Assembly: GCF_036669915.1 (NCBI RefSeq)
Contig: NC_089312.1
Location: 19,250,317 to 19,314,316, forward strand
Direction: 5' to 3'
Origin: Pocillopora verrucosa
Lineage: Eukaryota > Cnidaria > Anthozoa > Scleractinia > Pocilloporidae
DNA length: 64,000 bases
A program made the translations under genes and the position numbers. Within the stretch, counting starts at the first letter, position 1. Each line of letters opens with the position of its first letter. The notes beneath the pieces were generated by a model that saw nothing but the letters and a program-made list of their open reading frames with translations, was not told the origin of the DNA and ran no database searches. Below are positions 49,501 through 59,460 of this stretch, piece by piece.

Positions 49501-51675
49501 CGGCCTCCTTTACGGAGTGCTAAAGGATACAAGCTCATGGTCCGTACTGGTTTTTCTTTTTTAAGCTACGAATAGATGAATGTCACAGTTCCATACTGCG
49601 TTTGCGTGCGTTATTCTCTCGTTCACTCAGTGAACTCTCTGCTTTGATTAACAACTCCGAAACCTCCTGGGTCGAGGAGTTCTGCAGTTCGAAAGAACTG
49701 CAGACGTTTACCAAACAGAGAGAGAGACACGACAGAAAACTCTGTCACTTGCTCAGTAAGAGGTCTCCTGTTAATTCGGGCTCATCTCTGAAAGATAAAT
49801 GGGTCATGAACCTTTCCTCCAAGGAGTTATCCGCGCTGGAACGGAGTGGTTTAGAGAAGGGTCCGAAGTTTGCTATTGCTCCTCGCAAAATACCGACTGC
49901 CGAAATTGTCGCCACTGTTGAGGAGAGTATCTCTCAACTCAACGACGATCGTAGGCATTTGGTAACAGCAGAAGTAAGTAGCATACTCAGGCGTGCTAAA
50001 CCCCCTCCCAAAAACATTCAAAAGGATGTTTTCAATGCGCTTATAGCTCTCAAAAAGTATCCGGACAGGCTTGTATTATCTGCTGACAAGGGTAATTGTG
50101 TTGTGGCTATGGACAAACAGCAATATCACGACAAAGCTTTGTCTCTGCTTAGTGACAAGAGTACGTATGTACGTAGTACGTTCTCTGCAAACGACAATGA
50201 ATGGGAATCTAAGTTGTCTTAAGGATAAATAAATTCAGTAATTTTTAGCCCTGCTATGCCATCCAACTATAATGAACCACTTCAAGCGTGGAAGATTTCA
50301 GAGTACGTTAGGAGATGTAGCCTTTTTCGTAATCAATGTAATTGAGAGACTTTTAAATTTTTTATCGGGTTAGCAAAACCCGATCTGGTCGCATTAGTCG
50401 GAATTCAGTGTAAGAACTGTTAGTTTACCTCTGACTGTGGCCAGTTCCCCGTCTGGATGTGCCATTGCTTGATAAGCAGTAGGTGACACACAAATTGGCA
50501 TGCTAAGCTGGTGGCCTAGAACCGTGACAGAGATGTCCTGTTGAGAAACGTCTCGCAGCATTCGCGGCCGTAATTTTATCCTGAAAAGAAGCATACCGAA
50601 TCGTTCGGTAAACTAGCTTTTAATTTTGATAAGAGATAAACATTCCTCAGTTCTTTTTTAGTAACAATAGCTCAAACCTTTATTTAAAGAAAATGCCAAG
50701 AGGGTAGCTTATATTCAGCTGTTTCGGGTAGGCTGTCAAATAAAAAGGACAAAAGTGCAGGCCAAAATTTTGAAAGGTTATTTGGGTATCCGGTGATCAA
50801 AGAGTTTCAACAAGTCAAATAAGCAGACCAACTCGTCAAACCCGCTATGCCTCGTCTTTATTACGGTAACTTTTCTCTCAGATTTTCTTTAAATCCTGGG
50901 GTCAAGAAACCGTGACCTGAAACTACCCACATATCTCGCATCAATCAGATTGCCGCATAAGGGTAAGCATCTCGCACTAATCAGATTGCCGAACTAAGGT
51001 CTGTATCTCGCACCAATTATGTCACAGCATTAGAATATCTCTTCACCAATCACAGCGTTTGGGTATTGCTTTCTTACAAATGATGTCATAGAATCAGGGG
51101 GCTGCGCAGAAAGAGTGACATTAACCAGAAATTTTGGGCTCATTTTATAACTGCAATGGTTTGTGGCCTTCGCGAGAGCCTCGTTGATTAAGGTTAAGAT
51201 TTATCGGGATATAAAAGATTAGCGTTAAGCTTTTATATAATTTTAAGTTAAAACGCGTTTTTCCGCTCCTCTACTAACAACGCACACGTGAAACAACTTA
51301 CATCCCATCACGTACCATAAAAAACGATGTTCAAAGTTCAATCATAACATACTTAGTCAGTGCACCACGTGAACATTAGGCAATTTTTCACGTCATTTCC
51401 GTGTAAAAAAAAAAAACCTGAATTTTATCACGCATTCTAAACGAATTGCCCAGCCCCACCAAAAAAATGAACATAGAACTAACTGTTAATGATAGTGAAT
51501 TTCCAGTTTTATATTTTTGCCTAGAAGTACACCTTCTGCTGTTCATTACCAGAAAATATACTTTCATTTATTCCAAAAGTTATATCAATAACGTAAATAT
51601 GTTTTTCATTAACTCTAAAATACATTTCATTAGTGTTGATCGAACTTTCAATTAGGATATTTGAATATGTATCGA

Positions 51676-51707
<32 letters not shown>

Positions 51708-54284
51708 CGCTCAGACATTTTGAGCGGGAACTTTATAGTGTATTATGGCAATAGAGACAATAGACCACAAAATATCTGTGCGAGTTTAGATAAATTTTTT
51801 TTTTGTTTCTTTCTCTTAAGGTGAAGGAATGCGATATTATCGTTCTTTTGAAAGTTATGCTATTTTTCTGTTACAAAAATGAAAACAGTAGATACACAGT
51901 GTCCCATCTCAACCCACCCAGCCTAAACAATACGCAGTCTGAAATAGACTAGATGCCCGGCAGACAAAAATTTTCGCGCAATTTCCGCCGAAAGGTTCTT
52001 TCAACCTTCCTAAGAATACCAAATGTTTTATTAACAAATGACAAGCGATTCCAAAAATTTATTTGTGTTTTTTTTTTGTGGACAAATGCTCCGAGCTTGT
52101 GCATATTATAATATCGCTCGGTTGTCGACAACTTGGAAATTCAACGCTTCTGATCAGACTGCCGGGCACGGTTTCAAATGGACTAAATGCCCGGCAGTTA
52201 GAAATATTCACCAAAATGCCACTGAAAGGTTCCTTCAAACTTCTTAAGAGTATCAGATGTTAGTTAAGAAATGTCTAGCGATTCCAAAAATTAATTTTTT
52301 TTTTTCAGTGGACAAATTCTCTGAGCTTTTGCATACTACAATAGTACTACAATATCGCTCGGTTATCGACACTTCGAAATTCTACGCTTCTGATCAGACT
52401 GCCAGTGTCCTAGCGGAGTTGGACCCCCCAACAAAACTAAGTGAAAACATCATCCTTAACGTTCTAGTAAAAATATATGATACTTTGCGTTTCAGTGCGT
52501 ACTAAAGTATGTCTTTAATTCAAAACATGCGTATCGTTAATGCATACGAACTGGTAGCCGGAAATGACCCGTCGGATGTTTCTTTTGACAAAGGGAAAAT
52601 GGGCAAGCATTTAGTTAAATGTTGGAGAAAGGTCGTTTTTGAACCTTTTCCGCGATAGTCGAACAATGCTAGATTCAATAAGAGACAAACTTGTGACACT
52701 GATTTATTTTGTCATTGTTCAATGCTCGAGTATTGGGACGACATGGTACAGTGCGAGTTGTGCGAGGAATGGTTACACATGAGCTGCGAGGGATTTAAGA
52801 TTGTCCCGGAAGGCGAGTGGTTCTGCATTGTCTGCAGATCGCCAGACTCTAGAAGTCTTCGTAATTGTTAAAGTGTTATTTCGGATCCCTCAACAGTTAA
52901 TAATCGTTAAAATTAGAAAATAAGATTAAGTTCGACGCAATAGTCTCCACTTTTGTTAACACGTAGACATGAAAGTTGATTTGCATCTGAAAATAAGCTG
53001 AGAGTTCCAATAGTTCAGAGTAGAAACATTTTTACTTGTCATAGGCTTTACGAACGACTTGTATTAGGAGTAGTTTCTTCACTCTTGTTCAGAAACTGTT
53101 TAATGTTATTATTTTAGAAAATCAGACCGAGTTATTTTTGTAACTGGACGCAGTAGTCTCCACTATTGTTATGACGTTTCGTATCAATGTTGATTCGTAT
53201 CAGAAGAAGCAAAGATTTATTGTAACAATTTCAATAGTTCGAATGCAGTAGTTTGTTCGCATCTAATTCTTGCGTATACTGTACGACTCGCTATAATAAA
53301 TGCGACAGAAATGGAACGAAATGGCTGGTTTTTCTTTACCTTTTTTGAGGAATGTTGTGTTGTGATTGAAAAGAACACCGACAAAAAGCTTGAAAATAGA
53401 ATTCGTTACCAAATATGATACAAACGATGCTTAAAAGGAAAGTTTGGTAGGGGGGGTTCCAAATCTGCAAATCCGCTGTGACACCGGGCACGGTCTCAAA
53501 TAGACTAATAAATGCCAGGCAGTCAGAAATTTTCATCAAAATGCCACTGAAAGGTTCCTTTAAAGTGCTAAAGAGCATCAGATGTTTGCTTGGAAATGTT
53601 AAGCGATGCTAAAAATTGGTATTCTGACGTAGCTGACCCTTGCTTTCACACCACAGTTGTCTACGAAACCAGCCTGACCTCCTAAGCTTCATAACATGTT
53701 TATAAAATTTATATTATATATATCACCGACTGTAAGAAATTACGCCGTCAGTTACTGGCGTAAAATGTTACAGTGTATACATTACCGACTGGAAGAAATT
53801 ACACCGTTAGTTACTGGCGTAAAATCTTACATATGTACATTACCGACTGGAAGAAATTACGCCGTTAATTACTGGCGTAAAATCGTACATGTAAACATTA
53901 CCGACAGGAAGAAATTACGATAACCCTCGGGCCCATGATTCGAGTTATCGAGAGAAATATTCATGAGTCCTCCAATTTATCACCTTAGATATTAAAAATC
54001 CGTCTCGCCGAAATTCAAATAACTATATTCCAACCTTTCGTTTTTCGCTTATGCCTCGAATGATGTGTTAAGTTTTTGGATTGGTTAAATTCCGTGTCTT
54101 CGTGATTTACAAAGAATTAAGCTTGGACTAGGTCTTTACTTTACCTTCTAAAAGCTTCTCGATTTTCGTGCAAAGTCACATCCTTGTCTGCTCCTGTAGA
54201 ATAGTAATCAAAAGCGTTTTGGTCTAGATGTCTTGCAGCATAGGTCTCCAAATCATCCATTGTGACAGGCTCTCCAAAAGCCAT
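46570..54284 (-). CDS. HAO1: (S)-2-hydroxy-acid oxidase, HAO1/glycolate oxidase type, 6 exons
   Basis: FMN enzyme that oxidises glycolate and related 2-hydroxy acids to 2-oxo acids, making H2O2, normally in peroxisomes. Exons 54284-54145, 50580-50429, 48671-48166, 48076-47915, 47383-47314 and 46631-46570 join in phase to 363 residues (family about 370). Seen: [11 protein letters not shown] at the N-terminus, [24 protein letters not shown] with the FMN lysine, [14 protein letters not shown] with the catalytic His and the substrate Arg, and [18 protein letters not shown]. Divergent points: the loop that is SSWAT in human HAO1 reads SLYST, the usual QLY near residue 129 reads QLQ, and the loop after VDxP is shorter with GRHK. 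The protein ends SNL, a weak variant of the peroxisomal SKL/SKI signal. Introns 1 and 2 are loaded with mobile elements. Confidence 0.93.
46784..46855. repeat. (TAA)n microsatellite in HAO1 intron 5
   Basis: AATAAT/GATAAT units run about 70 bp, just beyond the block shared with 39.5-39.65 kb. Read as protein it gives poly-Ile, which is an artefact. Confidence 0.85.
48791..49215 (-). pseudogene. Penelope-like element fragment, GIY-YIG end
   Basis: Minus-strand coding remnant of the C-terminal endonuclease of a Penelope-like retroelement. It reads [17 protein letters not shown], then shifts frame once, then continues [20 protein letters not shown] and on to LVRKKAAN and a stop. The CxxC...YIGQT pattern and the following RLxEH are typical of the GIY-YIG domain in these elements. 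The frameshift shows it is dead. It is an intron 2 passenger of HAO1, head to head with the fragment at 49309-50222. Confidence 0.8.
49309..50222 (+). pseudogene. Penelope-like element fragment, N-terminal part
   Basis: Plus-strand remnant in two frames (49309-49575 and 49602-50222). It contains [18 protein letters not shown], then [20 protein letters not shown] followed by [17 protein letters not shown], and later [18 protein letters not shown]. This is the region before the reverse transcriptase core of Penelope-like elements. It stops after WESKLS, so the catalytic RT domain is missing. With the inverted GIY-YIG piece on its left it makes a head-to-head pair. Confidence 0.78.
51947..52403. 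repeat. Tandem repeat, 234 bp units, HAO1 intron 1
   Basis: Unit A starts at 51947 (GACTAGATGCCCGGCAG) and unit B at 52181 (GACTAAATGCCCGGCAG). Both contain AAAGGTTC(T/C)TTCAA, GCGATTCCAAAAATT, GTGGACAAAT and ATATCGCTCGGTT, and end TCTGATCAGACTGCC. Unit C resumes at 53485-53612 after a 1080 bp insertion; taking the insertion out restores a period of 242 bp. Confidence 0.85.
52405..53484 (+). mobile_element. DNA element with inverted ends inserted in the tandem repeat
   Basis: The left end GTGTCCTAGCGGAGTT (52405 on) and the right end AAATCCGCTGTGACAC (to 53484) are imperfect inverted repeats. A further GGACCCCCC block at the left pairs with GGGGGGTTCC at the right. The flanks rejoin as ...GACTGCC|GGGCACGG..., the sequence seen unbroken in unit A (52167-52180), so the boundaries are supported by an internal empty site. 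Inside is a plus-strand coding relic with a PHD finger (52509-52870). The superfamily is not assigned. Confidence 0.75.
52509..52870 (+). pseudogene. PHD-finger protein relic with Ulp1-like tail
   Basis: Reading from ATG at 52509, one frame gives [20 protein letters not shown], then MGKHLVKCW and FEPFPR before a TAG. A different frame then reads [35 protein letters not shown] and EWFCIVCRS to TAA at 52870. The second part is a complete PHD finger: CxC, CxxC, HxxC, CxxC. The first resembles the C-terminal end of Ulp1-type cysteine proteases seen joined to PHD fingers in cnidarian mobile-element proteins; that link is from memory of such proteins. The stop and frame change show it is broken. 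Confidence 0.65.
53485..53612. repeat. Third, truncated unit of the 234 bp tandem repeat
   Basis: Starts CGGGCACGGTCTCAAATAGA and continues through AAAATGCCACTGAAAGGTTC to GTTAAGCGATGCTAAAAATT, matching units A and B over about 125 bp. It then runs into unrelated sequence. Confidence 0.8.
53725..53919. repeat. 58-59 bp minisatellite, 3.3 units
   Basis: Units start ACCGACTG at 53725, 53784, 53842 and (partial, ACCGACAG) 53900. Each contains TTACGCC and GGCGTAA flanking GTTAGTTACT, so each unit can fold into a 7 bp hairpin. Located in HAO1 intron 1 close to exon 1. Confidence 0.85.
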
Positions 54285-54716
54285 CTACGGTCTTACATGA
54301 AATGATCTGTAACCTTTTCAAAGAGGCCAAGAGTTTGCTTGATGCTTGTCAAACAAACACAGAATGAAAAAGAGAAGGACTGGGGATAAAGGTCGTTTTG
54401 CTGTATCACCGTTCTTCGATCGTCGAAATTTGCATCGCTCTGGTGTTGGACTCAAAAGATCTTTATCAACACTTACCAGACCTGGAAACAAGAGTCTAAC
54501 AGTAAGATTTACCCTGTGCAATAAGTCACTGTGCAAGAGCTGTTTATTGTCAAACGGCATGTACAGTTGAACTTCGATTATCCGGACTCGGTGGGACTAG
54601 ACGAAATAGTCCGGATAATCAAGAATATGAATATTAATGAGGAATAAAAACTAGTTAAATTAAAAAAGCGATATTTGATCATAAAATAAAACATGTACAT
54701 ATCATTTTGAAAAAAT
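54285..54716. other. HAO1 upstream region with a TIR-like hairpin
   Basis: Contains the HAO1 promoter. At 54563-54628 the sequence CAGTTGAACTTCGATTATCC followed by GGACT, and its near complement AGTCCGGATAATCAAGA, resemble the terminal repeat of pogo/Tc1-like transposons, which often carry CGATTATCCGGA. Only one end is seen. The frame at 54346-54570 has no recognisable domain. Confidence 0.45.
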
Positions 54717-57680
54717 ATGGTCTACGTCTTCACTATCAATTGTGAACACCGATTTGAAAATGCTAATTCCGTAAACTCGGATTTGCATAAGACAGTAACA
54801 ACCGAGAGTGGTCGAGTACCTTCTCCCACGGGACTGCTTAGTACAATAGTCACAGATCAAAACAAAATTAAACTAAGTCTGCCCGATTATGAGGTGTTTC
54901 CTTCCGAAATAAAGAACAAAACATGGGGTAATATTAGCCTCGCGAGCTTCTGTAATATTGTCAGTGTTTACGACGAAATCGTCCACTACAGGAGAAATAT
55001 ATTCAATGTACCATCTGGCCGTACAGGGAAGAGTTTCATTGAAGAATTCACTTTCTGGATTAAGCAGTTCAATGCAGATTCTGATTTGAACTCAGTTGCC
55101 TTGAAAGCATTCATGGTGCTCCCAACTTTGATCCTGCGAACACCGTCTGCTACTTCTAAAAGCAAGGAACACAGCGCAGCAATAGAGCGTCGATTAGCTC
55201 TCTGGAAACAAGGAAACCTTGATTTGTCGCTTAAAGAAGAAGTTTATACAGGAGAAATTTGTGAACTCTAAGAAAGCTAGGACGGTCGAGGACGTATCCA
55301 AAGTTTTTTCAAAACTGACTCTGCAAGGAAAATTTTCAGCTGCAATGAAACTCCTAGATAACGAGAGCTCGTCTGGCCTGCTCGACCTATCACCAGACGT
55401 CCTGCGAGGGCTACATGACAAGCACCCAAAGGCGGCTGATATTCACCAAAGGAGAGTTTGTTGCACGGTCCAGTTGATTATATTCCACCAAACGTGTATG
55501 ATCTCATAGACGAAGAAATGATCTACAACTCAGCAAGCAAAACCAAGGGCTCAGCAGGGCCATCTGGAATGGACTCGGAGCTTTATAGGAGAATCCTGTG
55601 CTCTAAGAACTTTAAGACTGAGGGTAAAATCCTGAGAGAGGAGATAGCTGTGTCCACGAGAAATCTGCTTAAGAAATCGTACCATCCATCTTTACTCGAA
55701 GCCTTTGCAGCTTGCAGGCTCATCCCGCTCGACAAGAACCCTGGAATCAGACCAATTGGTGTTGGAGAGGTCCTAAGGCGAATAGTGGGAAAAACGGTCA
55801 GCGGTTTCTTAAAGGAGGAAATAAAAGAAGCGGCAGGTCCTCTACAAGTTTGTGCTGGTCATAATGCAGGAGTGGAGGCTGCGATACATGCAATGAGCCA
55901 AGTGTTTGAAGAAGAAGGAACAGATGGGATCCTGTTGATCGATGCAAGTAACGCCTTTAACCAAATGAACAGGTCAGCGGCTTTGCACAATATCCAGATC
56001 ATGTGTAAAGAAATGGCGCTCTATGTAATAAACACCTATAGAAGCCCATCTAGACTGTTCATCTGCGGTGGAGGTGAAATACTTTCACAAGAAGTCACTA
56101 CGCAGGGGGATCCCCTAGCGATGCCACGGTACTCAGTCAATACATCTATAATGATTCAGAATCTGAGGACGCACTTTCCGATGGTTAAACAGGTGTGGCT
56201 TGCAGACGACTCTGCTGGAGGAGGGAGAATCGCGCAGTTGTAAGACTAGTACAAGCAATTGATTAAAGAGGGAGAAAAGTTTGGATATCTCGCGAACGGG
56301 TCACAGAGCTGGCTGATTGTTAAGTCTGAGGCACTTGCAGATGAAGCAATGAGGGTGTTTGGAGATGAGTTAATATAACAACTGAAGGTCAGCGCCATCT
56401 AGGAGCAGTCATTGCGTCGCAAGAATACAAAGATTTGTATTGTGAGGAGAAAATTCGCACATGAAAAGAGGAAATCGAACGGCTCTCCGAAATTGCAAAG
56501 AGTCAGCCTCACACAGCTACATTGCCTTCACAAAAGGGTACAAGTCAAAGTTCACCTACTTCATGCGCTAAATAATTCGTTTGAGGATTATGTCGATCCA
56601 ATCCAGGGGGCGATTGACGACTTTCCTCTTCCAACTTTGTTCGGTCAATCAGAGCCTCTCCCCAACGAGGTGCGTCTACTCGTCACCTTAAAAACAGCTC
56701 AAGGGGGTCTGGGCATGCAAGATTTGAGAGCTGAGGCGCCACAACAGTTTTCTGCCTCGAAGTCAATAACTTCTGCGCACGTAGATTCTATCACATCGCA
56801 GAATACATTTATGGCGCCAGGCGAAAGCTCTACGGAGGAGCTTAAGAGATATCATCAGTCACTTAAGACGGCGCGTGACAAAGAGAAAATGGAAAGCGTT
56901 GCGTCAACTCTTTCCTCGGATCTGCTGCAACTAGTTAATCAATCGAGAGACAAGGGCGCAAATTCTTGGTTAAATGCGATGCCTCTCGCAGATCAGAGCT
57001 TAGCCCTTAATAGGCAGGAGTTCAGAGACTCGCTACGCCCACGGTATAATTTGCCTCTAGTCGATATACCAAGTCTAGGTGTGTGTGGGGATAAATTTAC
57101 TGTAGGCCATGCCCTTTCATGTAAAAAGGGGGGCTTTGTAGCGCAGAGACATGATGGTGTCCATGATTTATTAACGGCATTCATCAATAAGGTCTGCAAC
57201 AATGTGGAAATTGAACCACGCCTTCAACCCCTCGACAACGAACGGCTACATTTGAGAAGTGCTGTCACAAGCTCTGAGGCAAGATTAGACATCAAGGGGG
57301 GAGGTTTCTGGTCAAGAGGAGTTACGACATTTTTTTATGTAAGAGTTACGCACGTTAACTCCAAGTGTTACCAGGACAAGACAACACCTGAAGTATTTAA
57401 GGAGCAAGAGGACAAGAAGAAATGCAAGTACCAGCAGCGGGTGCTAGATGTAGAGATGGGTTCATTCACACCTTTAGTGTTTGGAACCAATGGTGGAATG
57501 GGAAATGAGTGTCAGAAATGAATGTCTTTCCTGAAGCATCCTGCAGATAAGATAGCTCAGAAGGACACCAAGCCGTATAACACTGTTATCGCATGGCTCA
57601 GGACACAAATCTATTTCGAACTAAGAGTCTAAGATCAGTACACGCATGCGTGAGGGGTTCACGAACGCCTTTTCACAGCA
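54717..57680 (+). mobile_element. Decayed reverse-transcriptase element with nuclease-like C-terminus
   Basis: A coding relic split by frameshifts and stops. Pieces are 54717-55271, 55219-55509, 55458-56243, then two broken stretches to 56570, then 56412-57521 and a short tail. The 55458-56243 piece is a reverse transcriptase: GPSGMDSELY, RPIGVGEVLRRIVGK, the catalytic LLIDASNAFN, TTQGDPLAMP and the ADD box in VWLADDSAGG. The last piece has VEIEP, ARLDIKGGGFW and FFYVRV, a pattern that could be a PD-(D/E)xK-type nuclease with Tyr in place of the usual acidic residue. Similar RT proteins are common in cnidarian genomes, but I cannot place the lineage. It lies just upstream of HAO1 and is inactive. 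Confidence 0.8.
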
Positions 57681-58911
57681 AGATAGGACACTCCTTAGAC
57701 TACAAAATAAAAGTCGCCACTGCGGGCATCTTAAGTTTTTTTTAGGGCAATTTTCAAGCTAAATGCTTTTGTACTATACATGATTTTGAATTTTTATGAA
57801 ATTTCGTATATTAATTTTATCAATTGTATTATGTAAATAATCTTGAATTGTGAATAAAGTAATCCTTTCAGTTGTCGGCAAACTTCATGTTTTCTCCCTT
57901 GATCGTGAATAAACATTCGTGAAGCTGTATAGCTTATTGATCTTGCATCATACCACGCCGAACGAGCCACTAGAGCGTGAAATCTCACTTAGCAACAAAG
58001 CAACTCTAAACCAATCAAACCTCATTCGAATGTTCTCTACTAGTTACAACTAATTCATTTTTAAGACGAACATGTCAACCAGATTTACTTAAGTTTGTCA
58101 CATAATACTCAGCATAAGTATGAGTGGAATTTCTTAGAAAGGAACAGTCTCTATTTTCATGATGTTTCTGTTTGATTAGGAGTATTGCTGACAAGGCCAA
58201 CCATTGTCTGAAATACTACAATCAAGTCATATTTAGGGTCATTTTCCTTTTGTATTTTCAGTGATATTTAACAGCATGTATGACTGTATGAAAACCTTAA
58301 GGGTCCTTATGTTATTCTTGAAAATATAAAATGGTCATATTATATCTATATATACATAGAATTTATACAATTAAATAAATGAGATTAACCTTTGCCTGTG
58401 CTAGTTATTGTATTTTTAAATAAAAATTGCTATTATTGAAAAGAAATCAAATCTTTCTTATTTGAACGTCAACCAGAAACCCTTTACTTATTGCCTAATA
58501 ATGCCTGCTTTAGTTTCAGCTGATTACCCATAAGGAGTCATTTGTTGCTCATAGCTTGTGCGCTGTGTCATCAAAGAAGCAGTGGTAGGTACACGACCAA
58601 GGAACGAGAGGATATTCTTAAAAAAGTGATTCTTATAAGACTAAAATGGAATGCCAAAAAGTAAAATGCAGAGCAGACTGTGATAAAAATTGAGCAAAGT
58701 CGATGAAATATGCAAGCTGTACTTCAAGTATTTTCTAAGCCTCCTAAGAAAAAAATAGAAAGTAATACGCGGGGAATTCGATGAATTCTTTAATATAAAA
58801 AATAAAGAAGCCTTAATCCATCTGTCAAACACGCAAAAATTTGAAATAATTCCTCCAAGAAGATAGGGAAGATATAACTCTTGAAATTTCACTTTTCAGA
58901 AGACATACTGA

Positions 58912-58955
58912 GGCAAGTGTTGTCCTCCATGATTAGATACCATAATCCCATGAGG
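58912..58955 (-). pseudogene. Short HAO-like exon fragment
   Basis: The minus strand reads [14 protein letters not shown], matching the FMN/substrate loop [14 protein letters not shown] of HAO1 exon 3 (48166-48671). The DNA agrees with that exon at roughly five of six positions over 40 bases. The match stops on both sides and no other HAO exon is near. It lies 4.6 kb upstream of the HAO1 start, so it is a relic of a separate duplication. Confidence 0.65.
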
Positions 58956-59099
58956 AGAGGGAGTGGGAAGAGCCCACTCTTCCCAATCCCTTATCCCTTT
59001 TTCCCGTACTCCGTCAATAACATTGCCCCATAATTTCCTTCTTGGCACACGCTGTTAGGAATGAAAATAAACATCTGACCTTTGTCCTCTCTGAAAACA

Positions 59100-59460
59100 A
59101 TTGTAGTATCGGGGTCTACTTACGGTGATTTACACGTGCGAGCATGTAGAATTTGTTGGACTGAGGGAGAAAGAAATTAATTCGAGCACTTTGCCAAGTT
59201 GAGTCCCAGCCAGATCAGATATTTCACGCATTTGTTCATCAGCGAAGTTACGGGAAAATTGCCGGTGGTTTTTAGGCTCACAGCTCGGATCAGCAATTTC
59301 GAGAGTGTCCTATACGCAGAATGGGTAAAAAGGACAACTGGAAATTTCAGCGCGGTTGTCAGGACGGACGACCTATTGGTCTCTTCGTCAGTAACAGCAG
59401 ATTCTCCTCCTAAAGCAGGTGTCCGCGAGGCTTGAAGGGATTCCACTTATACTCCAGCGG
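59100..59460 (-). repeat. Dispersed-element-like block, possibly Penelope-related
   Basis: A more GC-rich block with a long minus-strand open frame (59177-59446) that has no known domain. The sequence style (GAAATTAATTCGAGCACTTTG, CAAATGCGTGAAATATCTGA) is one I associate with repeated elements in coral genomes, some next to Penelope-like copies. On the minus strand CTGATGA (59242-59236) is followed by GAAA (59225-59222), but the helix between them is only 2 bp. Confidence 0.3.

Noticed and set aside
53725..53919. CRISPR-like array
   Set aside because: The repeats are continuous 58-59 bp units without unique spacers, inside a eukaryotic intron.
54318..54570. Overlapping frames on both strands near HAO1 exon 1
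   Set aside because: No recognisable protein motif on either strand; the region is the HAO1 promoter next to a transposon end.
59222..59242. Hammerhead ribozyme core (CTGATGA...GAAA) on the minus strand
   Set aside because: The helix between the two boxes is only 2 bp, and no flanking stems or cleavage site could be paired.
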